Shown piece by piece: positions 31,051 through 39,104 of a DNA stretch of 64,000 nt. The stretch lies in NCBI RefSeq assembly GCF_022760965.1, contig NZ_JAKVIJ010000015.1:12663-76662 (forward strand), written 5' to 3'. The notes beneath the pieces are model-generated. The model did no database searches. It was not told the DNA's origin and saw only the letters and a list, made by a program, of their open reading frames with translations. Both the position numbers and the translations under genes were made by a program. This stretch comes from Simplicispira sedimenti (lineage in GTDB: Bacteria > Pseudomonadota > Gammaproteobacteria > Burkholderiales > Burkholderiaceae_C). Within the stretch, counting starts at the first letter, position 1; every line of letters starts with the position of its first letter.

Positions 31051-32583
31051 TCAGCGCCGTTTTTTCCTGGACGGTTTGCTTTCGCGCGTGACGCGCGCGG
31101 AGCTCTTGCCAGCCGAGCGCTTGCCGGCACTGGCTTGGGTGTCGCGGCTGGCTTGCATGCGGACAGGCAGCATCAATACGACTTCCTGTCCGGCCTTGAA
31201 GGCGGCGCTGGTCTTGACGTCGTTCCAATCCGCCAGGCTGGCCGCGCTCACGCGGTGGCGCTTGGCCAGGCTGCTCACGGTGTCGCCCTTGCGGGCACGC
31301 ACCACGCTGCGCCGGGTGACTACGTCAGGTGCGAGTGACAGTTTTCCGTTGTCGGCCACATGCTCGGCTACGTCGGTGCGCGTCGTGGCCGAGCGTGGCA
31401 CGATCAGTGCCGACCCCGCCTTGACGCGCATGCGCGGGGGGATACGGTTGATGTTGCGCAGCTCGGTTTCGTCCATGCCCACGCGGCGGGCCACTTCGGC
31501 GGTGCTCATGGTGGAGGGCAGCATCCAGACCGTCCAGCTTGCGTATTGGCCGTCCTTGTAGGCGGCCAGGTTGCGCTCGAACACCTTGGCGTTGTCCCAG
31601 GGCAGCAGGATCTGGGGCGTGCCTGCGGCCAGGATCACGGGCTTGTCCAGGGAAGGGTTGAGTGCCTTGAAGTCGGACAGCTCCACGTCGGCCAGCCGGG
31701 CCGCCAGTGCCACGTCGATGTCGCGCGTGATGTCCACCGTCTGGAAGTAGGGGTGGTTTTCGATCAGCGGCAGCTCCGTGCGGAAGGCTTCGGGGTTGGC
31801 CACGATGTTCTTCACCGCCTGCAGCTTGGGCACATACAGGCGTGTTTCGGTGGGCATGGTCAGGTCGGTGTAGCTGGTGCCCAGCCCTGCCTTTTGGTTG
31901 CGCGCAATGGCGCGGCCGACGCTGCCTTCTCCCCAGTTGTAGGCGGCCAGGGCCAGGTGCCAGTCGCCAAACATGCCGTAGAGCTTTTGCAGGTAGTCCA
32001 GCGCTGCACGGGTGGATGCGAGCACGTCGCGCCGGTCGTCACGGAACGCGTTCTGCTTGAGGTCGAAGTAGTTGCCGGTGGCGGGCATGAACTGCCACAT
32101 GCCGGCCGCCCGGGCCGAGGACACGGCCTGCGGGTTGAAGGCGCTTTCGATGTAGGGCAGCAGCGCCAGTTCGGTGGGCATGTTGCGGCGTTCCAGTTCC
32201 TCGACGATGTGGAACAGGTACTTGCGCGAGCGCTCGGTCATGCGCTGCATGTAGTCGGGTCGATTGGCATACCACTGCTCGCGGTCCTGTACCAGCGGAT
32301 GCTGCAGGTCGGGCATGGCAAAGCCGCGCCGGATGCGGTCCCACAGGTCCGAGGGGGTGAACAGCGGCATCACCTCCAGGCGCGATGCCCGCGCCGGCGC
32401 GATGGGCAGCAACGGGCCCGCGGGGTACTGCGGTGTGTGTGTTGCTTCGGATGCAGGGGAGGTGGTCGTGGCGGTGGTGCTGTCGTTGCCGGGGGTGCCG
32501 GCTGCACCGGGGGTGCCCACCTGGGTGGCGCAGCCCGAGAGCCAGAGCAGGCCCGCCAGGCAGGCAATGTGGAAGAGCTTCAT
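31051..32583 (-). CDS. mltD: Membrane-bound lytic murein transglycosylase D with LysM domains
   Basis: MltD cleaves peptidoglycan glycan strands to form 1,6-anhydro products. The 510-aa product is a predicted lipoprotein (lipobox LSGC at residues 15-18). The goose-lysozyme-type (Slt) domain contains the catalytic glutamate in LLPYIESAFNPQAVSSARAAGMWQFMP and the AAYNWGEGSVGRAI motif. The C-terminal half holds at least two LysM-type segments (STAEVARRVGMDETELRNIN and VSSLAKRHRVSAASLADWN), then a Lys/Arg/Ser-rich tail. Its ATG overlaps the gloB TGA by 4 bp, so the two are translated together. Confidence 0.95.
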   Translation of the reverse strand: MKLFHIACLAGLLWLSGCATQVGTPGAAGTPGNDSTTATTTSPASEATHTPQYPAGPLLPIAPARASRLEVMPLFTPSDLWDRIRRGFAMPDLQHPLVQDREQWYANRPDYMQRMTERSRKYLFHIVEELERRNMPTELALLPYIESAFNPQAVSSARAAGMWQFMPATGNYFDLKQNAFRDDRRDVLASTRAALDYLQKLYGMFGDWHLALAAYNWGEGSVGRAIARNQKAGLGTSYTDLTMPTETRLYVPKLQAVKNIVANPEAFRTELPLIENHPYFQTVDITRDIDVALAARLADVELSDFKALNPSLDKPVILAAGTPQILLPWDNAKVFERNLAAYKDGQYASWTVWMLPSTMSTAEVARRVGMDETELRNINRIPPRMRVKAGSALIVPRSATTRTDVAEHVADNGKLSLAPDVVTRRSVVRARKGDTVSSLAKRHRVSAASLADWNDVKTSAAFKAGQEVVLMLPVRMQASRDTQASAGKRSAGKSSARVTRESKPSRKKRR

Positions 32584-33356
32584 CGAAATACGTTTTTCCA
32601 TTCGCGCAGCGCGGCCAGTACGGCCACTGCATCGCGGGTGTCGGTAGAGGGGGCAAAACCTGCCGCAGCCGCTGCCACGGTGGGCACGCGGGTGCGCAGG
32701 AAAGGGTTGATCGCCCTTTCGAGAGCCATGCGCGAGGGCAGCGTGGGCAGGCCCTGTGCACGCAGGGTCTCGCACTGGGCGCTGTAGTGGAGCAGTTCGC
32801 CATTGCCGGGTTCCACGGCGCGGGCGAATTTCAGGTTAGCAAGTGTGTATTCGTGGGCGCAGCATACCCGCGTGTCGTCAGGCAGGGCGGCAAGCTGGTC
32901 CAGCGAGGCCTGCATTTGCGTGGCGGTGCCTTCGAACAGGCGACCGCAACCGCCCGAGAAGAGGGTGTCGCCGCAAAACAGCAGCGGCCCGCCCTCGGCC
33001 TGGGCGCAGAAGTAGGCAATGTGCCCAGCGGTGTGGCCAGGCACGTCGAGCACCGTGAAGGAATATCCCAGCGCCTGCACCGTCTGGCCTTGGGCCAGGG
33101 GCACGAACGGGGCCGCAATGGCCTCGCGTGCGGGGCCGTACACGGTGGCGCCCGTGGCCTGACGCAGGGTTTCCACGCCACCGACATGATCGCCATGGTG
33201 GTGCGTGACTAGAATGGCCAGCAAGCGCAATCCGCGTTCTTGCAGCGCCTGCAGCACGGGTTCGGCCTGGCCGGGATCCACGACCACGGCCTCGTGCGCG
33301 TCGTGCAGCAGCCATAGGTAATTGTCAGCAAAGGCGGGCAACGCAAGCAGGTTCAT
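32580..33356 (-). CDS. gloB: Hydroxyacylglutathione hydrolase (glyoxalase II)
   Basis: GloB hydrolyses S-lactoylglutathione to lactate and glutathione, completing methylglyoxal detoxification. The 258-aa product has the metallo-beta-lactamase zinc motif THHHGDH (about residues 50-56), the mid-protein GHTAGH and GDTLFSGGCGRLFEG and the C-terminal CAHEYTLANLKFA segment. All metal ligands of the family are in place. The start at 33356 overlaps in the opposite direction the only alternative start of the neighbouring methyltransferase. It is co-translated with mltD. Confidence 0.96.
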   Translation of the reverse strand: MNLLALPAFADNYLWLLHDAHEAVVVDPGQAEPVLQALQERGLRLLAILVTHHHGDHVGGVETLRQATGATVYGPAREAIAAPFVPLAQGQTVQALGYSFTVLDVPGHTAGHIAYFCAQAEGGPLLFCGDTLFSGGCGRLFEGTATQMQASLDQLAALPDDTRVCCAHEYTLANLKFARAVEPGNGELLHYSAQCETLRAQGLPTLPSRMALERAINPFLRTRVPTVAAAAAGFAPSTDTRDAVAVLAALREWKNVFR

Positions 33357-33375
33357 GAGCGATCAAATTATAGGT

Positions 33376-34146
33376 ATGCACCGTTGGTTCGAATCTCCGC
33401 CTGGGCGCTACCTGCTGGCCTGGGAGCAGGCGCGCATCGACGAGGCTGTGGCCGACATTTTTGGCTACCACAGCCTGCAGGTAGGTATGCCCCTGCTGGA
33501 CGGCCTTCGCGCCAACCGAATGCCCCACCGCTGGCGTGCGCTGGATGCATGGCCCGAGCCCGGCAGCGATGAGAGCCCGGCGCCCGATTTGTTGTCACAT
33601 GCGGCGGCACTGCCCTTTTCCGACAACAGCCTGGACCTGGTATTGCTGCCGCATGCGCTGGAACTGAGCCAGGACCCGCACACCGCGCTGCGCGAGGTGG
33701 CGCGCGTGCTGGTGCCCGAAGGCCGGGTGGTCATCACCGGGCTCAACCCGGTCAGCCTGTGGGGGTTGCGCCAGCAGCGCCAGCATCTGTATCGGCGCCT
33801 GACGGGGGGGCGGGGGCGCTTGTTCCTGCCCGATGTGGGCGAATTCATTGGCCCCTGGCGCCTGCGCGACTGGCTGCGGCTGCTGAACTTCGAGCTGGAC
33901 GCCGTGCAGTATGGTTGCTACCGCCCCGCCGTGCGCACCGAGCCCTGGCTGCAGCGCACGGCCTGGATGGACGATGTGGGTGATCGACTATGGCCGATAC
34001 TCGGGGCCGCTTATTTCATGGTGGGCATCAAGCGCGTGCATGGCATGCGCCTGCTGGAACCCTCCTGGCGCACTGCGCGCCCGCGTGCCGCAGCTGCCGT
34101 GCCATTGGTGCGCCGCAGCGGCAAACACCACAAGACAGGACATTGA
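33376..34146 (+). CDS. Class I SAM-dependent methyltransferase (Methyltransf_11 type)
   Basis: A 256-aa cytoplasmic methyltransferase in the gloB-rnhA neighbourhood, where this gene is common in related bacteria. The core segments LPFSDNSLDLVLLPHALELSQDPHTALREVARVLVPEGRVVITGLNP match the Methyltransf_11 middle and later strands. The usual glycine-rich motif I (GxGxG) is not visible, although SAM-binding variants exist. The start ATG 33376 (MHRWFESPPGRY) is preferred; an ATG at 33355 would overlap the divergent gloB start. Its TGA is directly followed by the rnhA GTG, so they are coupled. Substrate unknown. Confidence 0.8.
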   Translation: MHRWFESPPGRYLLAWEQARIDEAVADIFGYHSLQVGMPLLDGLRANRMPHRWRALDAWPEPGSDESPAPDLLSHAAALPFSDNSLDLVLLPHALELSQDPHTALREVARVLVPEGRVVITGLNPVSLWGLRQQRQHLYRRLTGGRGRLFLPDVGEFIGPWRLRDWLRLLNFELDAVQYGCYRPAVRTEPWLQRTAWMDDVGDRLWPILGAAYFMVGIKRVHGMRLLEPSWRTARPRAAAAVPLVRRSGKHHKTGH

Positions 34147-34593
34147 GTGAACCAGGTACAGATTTACACCGACGGCGCCTGCAAAGGCAACCCCGGCCCC
34201 GGCGGCTGGGGCGTGCTGCTGCGCTCGGGGGCGGTGGAAAAAGAGCTTTTTGGCGGCGAGTTGGGCACCACCAACAACCGCATGGAACTGATGGCGGTGA
34301 TCGAGGCGCTCTCGGCACTCAAGCGCCCCTGCGATGTGCAGCTCTACCTCGACAGCGAGTACGTGCGCAAGGGCATCACCGAATGGATCCACGGCTGGAA
34401 AGCCAAGGGCTGGCGCACCGCATCGCGCCAGCCGGTGAAGAACGTCGAGCTGTGGCAGCGGCTTGATGCCTTGGTGCAGGGCAGCGGCCACCGCATTGAC
34501 TGGCGCTGGGTCAAGGGCCATTCGGGCGATCCTGGCAACGAGCGCGCCGATGCGCTGGCCAACCGGGGCGTGGAGCAGGCGTTGGGGCGCTGA
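34147..34593 (+). CDS. rnhA: Ribonuclease HI
   Basis: RNase HI removes RNA from RNA-DNA hybrids such as Okazaki primers and R-loops. The 148-aa product has the catalytic residues in YTDGACKGNPGPGGWG (Asp), NNRMELMAVIEAL (Glu), YLDSEYVRKGI (Asp) and GNERADALAN (Asp), matching D10, E48, D70 and D134 of E. coli. The start is GTG 34147, adjoining the stop of the methyltransferase gene. Confidence 0.97.
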   Translation: MNQVQIYTDGACKGNPGPGGWGVLLRSGAVEKELFGGELGTTNNRMELMAVIEALSALKRPCDVQLYLDSEYVRKGITEWIHGWKAKGWRTASRQPVKNVELWQRLDALVQGSGHRIDWRWVKGHSGDPGNERADALANRGVEQALGR

Positions 34594-34765
34594 GCCGGTG
34601 TGGGCCATGCGCCTGACGCTTGCGCTGCGGGTTCTTGTGTAAAGCCTGGGTAAATTCCGCAGCCTTGCCTGGGGGTGACGTGGCCGGGCAGCAGTTGCTG
34701 CGGCGCAGCACTGGTACATTGCTCGGGCGCTTCTCACTGCGAGCCAGCTTCTCCAGAACAACTCC

Positions 34766-35929
34766 ATGGCCTTCTCCAGAACCACAACCCTTGTACTCGC
34801 TGCCTGCGGCTTGACCGTTGCCTTGGGGGCCGCATGGTGGTTGCAAAAACCTGCAACACCCGCCAAGTTGGGCGCACCCACCCGCAGTGCCGGCGCTTCG
34901 GGGCCGGCGCAACCCGTGGCGGTGGAAGTGTCCATGGTGCGCAGCATGGCCCTGGGCGACGAGGCCCAGGCCGTGGGCAGCCTGCGCTCGCGTCGCAGCG
35001 TGGTGCTGCGGCCCGAGGTCAGCGCGCGGGTGACGCACATCCACTTCAGCGACGGTGCGCGTGTGCGCAAGGGTCAGGTGCTGGTGCAGTTTGACGATCA
35101 GTTGCCCCTGGCCCAGGTGCAGCAGGCGCAGGCCGAGCTGTCCATTGCCCAGGCCAACCACCAGCGCAACCGCGAGCTGGTGGCGCAAGGTTTTGTGAGC
35201 CAACGCTCGCTCGATGAGAGCGCAGCCAGCCTGCAGGTGGCTCAGGCCAAGCTGGCGCTGGCACAGGCCCAGGTGGCGCGCCTGCGCATCGTGGCGCCGT
35301 TCGATGGCATGGCGGGCATCCGCAATGTGCATGTGGGCGACTACCTCAAGGACGGGGCCGACATCGTCAACATCGAGGACATCGACAGCATGGTGGTGGA
35401 CTTTCGTCTGCCTGAGCGCTACCAGACGCAATTGCGCACCGGCCAGGCTGTGCGGGTGGAGTTGGACGCGCTGCCCGGCCGCGGCTTCGAGGCGCAGGTC
35501 TTGGCCATCGACCCGCAGATCGATGCCAATGGCCGCTCGGTGGCGGTGCGCGCCGGGCTGGACAACCGCCAGGGTGTTCTGCGCCCCGGCATGTTTGCAC
35601 GGGTGACCGCCGTGTTTGGTGCCCCGGTGCAGGCACTGGTCGTTCCCGAGGAGGCCATCGTGCCCCAGGGCACCAGCCCCTATGTGTACCGGCTGGAGGC
35701 CGATGCTTCGGCCCAGGGCTGGGTGGCACGCCGCACCAGCGTGCAACTGGGTCAGCGCCGCGAGGGCATGGTCGAGGTGCGCCAGGGCTTGGCGCTGCAG
35801 GACCAGGTGGTCACTGCAGGCCAGCAACGGCTGCAGCGCGACGGCACGCCGGTGCGCGTGGCCGCGACGCAGCCCGAGGCACGTCCCGCAGCCCCGGCGG
35901 CCAGCGCTGCCCAGGCACCAGGCCGTTGA
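34766..35929 (+). CDS. RND efflux periplasmic adaptor (membrane fusion protein)
   Basis: The adaptor links an RND pump to an outer-membrane channel. The 387-aa product has an N-terminal membrane anchor (TTLVLAACGLTVALGAAWWL), a lipoyl domain (VVLRPEVSARVTHIHFSDGARVRKGQVLVQFDD), an alpha-hairpin coiled coil (QVQQAQAELSIAQANHQRNRELVAQGFVSQRSLDESAASLQVAQAKLALAQ in shortened form) and the barrel strands (RPGMFARVTAVFGAP). It is followed by the RND permease gene 21 bp later. No outer-membrane factor gene is present. The substrates are unknown. Confidence 0.92.
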   Translation: MAFSRTTTLVLAACGLTVALGAAWWLQKPATPAKLGAPTRSAGASGPAQPVAVEVSMVRSMALGDEAQAVGSLRSRRSVVLRPEVSARVTHIHFSDGARVRKGQVLVQFDDQLPLAQVQQAQAELSIAQANHQRNRELVAQGFVSQRSLDESAASLQVAQAKLALAQAQVARLRIVAPFDGMAGIRNVHVGDYLKDGADIVNIEDIDSMVVDFRLPERYQTQLRTGQAVRVELDALPGRGFEAQVLAIDPQIDANGRSVAVRAGLDNRQGVLRPGMFARVTAVFGAPVQALVVPEEAIVPQGTSPYVYRLEADASAQGWVARRTSVQLGQRREGMVEVRQGLALQDQVVTAGQQRLQRDGTPVRVAATQPEARPAAPAASAAQAPGR

Positions 35930-35950
35930 CGGCGTCGGAGCACCTGCCCC

Positions 35951-38900
35951 ATGCAGTTGGCTGAAATCTCCATTCGTCGCCCGGTGCTGGCCACCGTGCT
36001 GTCGCTGTTGGTGCTCTTGATCGGCGCCGTGAGCTTCAATCGTCTGTCGGTGCGCGAGTACCCGCGCATCGACGAACCCGTGGTCACCGTGAGCGTTCGC
36101 TACGGGGGGGCCTCGGCCGAGGTGATGGAGGCGCAGGTCACCAAGCCGCTGGAAGACTCGATCGCGGGTATCGATGCCGTCGATGTCATCACCTCGCTCA
36201 GCCGCGCCGAGCAAAGCCAGATCAGCGTGCGCTTCCGGCTCGAAAAGGATGCCGACAATGCCGCCGCCGAGGTGCGCGACCGCACCTCCCGCGTGCGCAA
36301 CCGTCTGCCCGATGGGGTGGATGAGCCCGTGATTGCCAAGGTCGAGGCCGACGCCGTGCCCGTGATGTGGCTGGCCTTCAGCAGCGACACACTCTCACCG
36401 CTGCAGATCAACGACCTGCTGGTGCGCATCGTCAAGCCCCGGCTGCAGACCGTGAGCGGCGTGGCCGATGTGCCGATCTACGGCGAGCGCCGTTACGCCA
36501 TGCGCGTATGGCTGGACCCGCAGCGCATGGCGGGCTACCGGCTCACGCCGCAGGACGTGGAAGATGCCATCCGCCGCAGCAACCTGGAGTTGCCTGCCGG
36601 GCGCATCGAGTCGATGGAGCGCGAGTTCAGCGTGACCGCGCAGACCAGCCTGGCGCAGCCGCAGGAGTTTGCCAACATCGTGGTGCGCAGCGTCAACGGC
36701 TTTGCCGTGCGCCTGGGCGATGTGGCGCGCGTGCAAGAGGGCCCGGCCAGCGACCGCAGCCGCGTGCGCCTGAACGGGCGCGAGGCCATCTCGGTGGGCG
36801 TGATCCGCCAGACCACGGCCAACCCGCTGGACATCTCCAAGGGCGTGCGCGACATGCTGCCCCAGCTCCAGGCGGACCTGCCGCCCGAGGTGACGGTGGA
36901 GATCGCCAACGACAACTCGCGCTACATCGACCGCTCTGTCCAGAGCGTGTTCACCACCCTGGTGGAGGCGGTGGTGCTGGTGGCGCTGGTGATCTTTGTC
37001 TTCCTGCGCACGGTGCGCGCATCCATTATTCCCATCGTGACCATTCCGGTCAGCCTGATCGGCAGCTTTGCGCTCATGCACCTGGCCGGGTTCTCCATCA
37101 ACACGCTCACGCTGCTGGCGCTGGTGCTGGCCATTGGGCTGGTGGTGGACGATGCCATCGTCATGCTTGAGAACATCTTCCGCCACATCGAGGAGGGCAT
37201 GGAGCCCTTCAGCGCAGCCATTCGGGGCGCGCGTGAAATCGGCTTCGCCATTGTCGCCATGACGCTCACGCTGGTGGCGGTGTATGCGCCGCTGGCCTTC
37301 ACGCCGGGGCGCACGGGGCGCCTGTTCATCGAGTTTGCGCTGGCACTGGCCGGGGCGGTGCTGGTGTCGGGCTTTGTGGCGCTCACGCTCTCGCCCATGA
37401 TGTGCTCGCTGCTGCTGCGCCACAACCCGAAGCCTGGTTGGTTCGACCGCAGCATGGAGCGCTGGCTCACGGCCCTGTCCGATGGCTACGGCCGCCTGCT
37501 GCGTTGGGTGCTCACGGCCCGTGCCGGTGCGCTGCTGCAGGCACGCTGGCTGGTGCTGGCGGTCATGCTGGCCTGTGCGGTGGCGATTGCGCTGATCTGG
37601 CCGACCATGCGCCAGGAGCTCTCGCCGCTGGAAGATCGGGGCACCGTCCTGGCGAGCTTCAGCGCGCCCGACGGCGCCACGCTGGAATACACCGACCGCT
37701 ATGCACGTGAACTGGAGAAAATCGGCCGCGACTACCCCGAGTTCGACCGCATCTACGCCAACGTGGGCAATCCCACCGTGTCGCAAGGCAGTGTGGTCTA
37801 TCGCGCAGTGGACTGGGAGGAGCGCCAGCGCAGCACCCTGCAACTGGCGCGCGAGATGCAGGGCCGCATCAGCAGCCTGCCGGGGGTGAGCGCGTTTCCC
37901 GTCACGCCGCCGTCACTGGGGCAGGGTTTTCGCTCCCGGCCGCTCAACTTTGTGGTGCAGACCTCGGAGAGTTACGAGGATCTGCATGCTGCGGTCTCGC
38001 GCATCCTGGCCGAGGTGGCCAAGAACCCCGGCATCCTCTCGCCCGACGTGGACCTGCGCCTGAACAAGCCTGAACTGCGCATCAGCGTCAACCGGGAGCG
38101 TGCGGCCGATCTGGGCGTGAATGTGGACGTGGTGGCGCGTGCCATCGAGACCATGCTGGGGGGGCGCACCGTCACACGCTACAAGCGCGATGCCGAACAG
38201 TTCGACGTGATCGTGCAGACCGAGGGCGGCAGCCGCAGCACGCCGAAGGATATCGATGCCATCCATGTGCGTGGGCGCGGCGATGCCATGGTGCCGCTGT
38301 CCAGCCTGGTCAGCGTGCAGGAGAGCGTGAGCCCGCGCGAACTCAACCACTTTGGTCAGCGCCGTTCGGCCACCATTACCGCCAACCTGGCGCCCGACTA
38401 TTCGCTGGGCGAGGCGCTGGCCTTCATGGACCGCACGGCCGCCCAGGTGCTCAAGCCGGGCTACACCACAGAGCTCAATGGCATCTCGCGTGAATTCCGC
38501 AGTTCGCAAGGGGCGCTGGGCGTGGTGTTTGTGCTGGCGCTGGTGTTCATCTACCTGGTGCTGGCGGCGCAGTTCGAGAGCTTCATCGACCCGCTGGTCA
38601 TCTTGCTCTCGGTGCCCTTGTCCATGTTGGGGGCGCTGCTGGCGCTCAAATGGGGCGGGGGGTCGCTCAACGTGTATTCGCAGATTGGCCTGATCACGCT
38701 GGTGGGCTTGATCACCAAGCACGGCATCCTGATCGTCGAGTTTGCCAACCAGTTGCGTGCCCAGGGGCTGGAAATGGTCGATGCGCTGGTGCAGGCCTCC
38801 AGCCAGCGCCTGCGCCCCATCCTCATGACCACTGGCGCCATGGTGTTGGGCGCCATCCCCTTGGCTTTGGCCCATGGTGCAGGCGCGGAGAGCCGCATGC

Positions 38901-39046
38901 AGATCGGCTGGGTCATCGTGGGCGGCATGGGCCTGGGCACGTTACTCACCGTATTTGTGGTGCCCACCATGTATGCCTTGCTGGCACGGGGCGCCGTGCC
39001 AGGGCCGCGCAATGCGCAGGTGCAGCCTGCGGGGACGTCGCATTGA
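35951..39046 (+). CDS. RND multidrug efflux permease (HAE1 family)
   Basis: A 1031-aa proton-driven efflux transporter of the AcrB/MexB type. The expected twelve membrane segments and two large periplasmic loops are present. The conserved acidic pair of the proton relay is visible in GLVVDDAIVMLENIFRHIEEG, and the mirrored segment in the second half is GLITLVGLITKHGILIVEFANQ. The adaptor gene is directly upstream. The stop TGA belongs to the start of a family I repeat (R8). Substrate range cannot be inferred. Confidence 0.94.
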   Translation: MQLAEISIRRPVLATVLSLLVLLIGAVSFNRLSVREYPRIDEPVVTVSVRYGGASAEVMEAQVTKPLEDSIAGIDAVDVITSLSRAEQSQISVRFRLEKDADNAAAEVRDRTSRVRNRLPDGVDEPVIAKVEADAVPVMWLAFSSDTLSPLQINDLLVRIVKPRLQTVSGVADVPIYGERRYAMRVWLDPQRMAGYRLTPQDVEDAIRRSNLELPAGRIESMEREFSVTAQTSLAQPQEFANIVVRSVNGFAVRLGDVARVQEGPASDRSRVRLNGREAISVGVIRQTTANPLDISKGVRDMLPQLQADLPPEVTVEIANDNSRYIDRSVQSVFTTLVEAVVLVALVIFVFLRTVRASIIPIVTIPVSLIGSFALMHLAGFSINTLTLLALVLAIGLVVDDAIVMLENIFRHIEEGMEPFSAAIRGAREIGFAIVAMTLTLVAVYAPLAFTPGRTGRLFIEFALALAGAVLVSGFVALTLSPMMCSLLLRHNPKPGWFDRSMERWLTALSDGYGRLLRWVLTARAGALLQARWLVLAVMLACAVAIALIWPTMRQELSPLEDRGTVLASFSAPDGATLEYTDRYARELEKIGRDYPEFDRIYANVGNPTVSQGSVVYRAVDWEERQRSTLQLAREMQGRISSLPGVSAFPVTPPSLGQGFRSRPLNFVVQTSESYEDLHAAVSRILAEVAKNPGILSPDVDLRLNKPELRISVNRERAADLGVNVDVVARAIETMLGGRTVTRYKRDAEQFDVIVQTEGGSRSTPKDIDAIHVRGRGDAMVPLSSLVSVQESVSPRELNHFGQRRSATITANLAPDYSLGEALAFMDRTAAQVLKPGYTTELNGISREFRSSQGALGVVFVLALVFIYLVLAAQFESFIDPLVILLSVPLSMLGALLALKWGGGSLNVYSQIGLITLVGLITKHGILIVEFANQLRAQGLEMVDALVQASSQRLRPILMTTGAMVLGAIPLALAHGAGAESRMQIGWVIVGGMGLGTLLTVFVVPTMYALLARGAVPGPRNAQVQPAGTSH

Positions 39047-39102
39047 TGCTATTTATTTGATAGCTGCTTGCGCCCGTATTTATTGCCCTGTGGGCTGATT
39101 TG
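39044..39102 (+). repeat. Family I repeat copy R8
   Basis: Reads TGATGCTATTTATTTGATAGC followed by TTGCGCCCGTATTTATTGCCCTGTGGGC. Its first three bases are the stop codon of the RND permease. It fills the convergent gap to phaC (stop at 39105). Confidence 0.8.
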
Positions 39103-39104
39103 AT

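Noticed and set aside
36395..37843. A 482-codon minus-strand frame opposite the RND permease
   Set aside because: It is the reverse of a conserved transporter with normal codon use.
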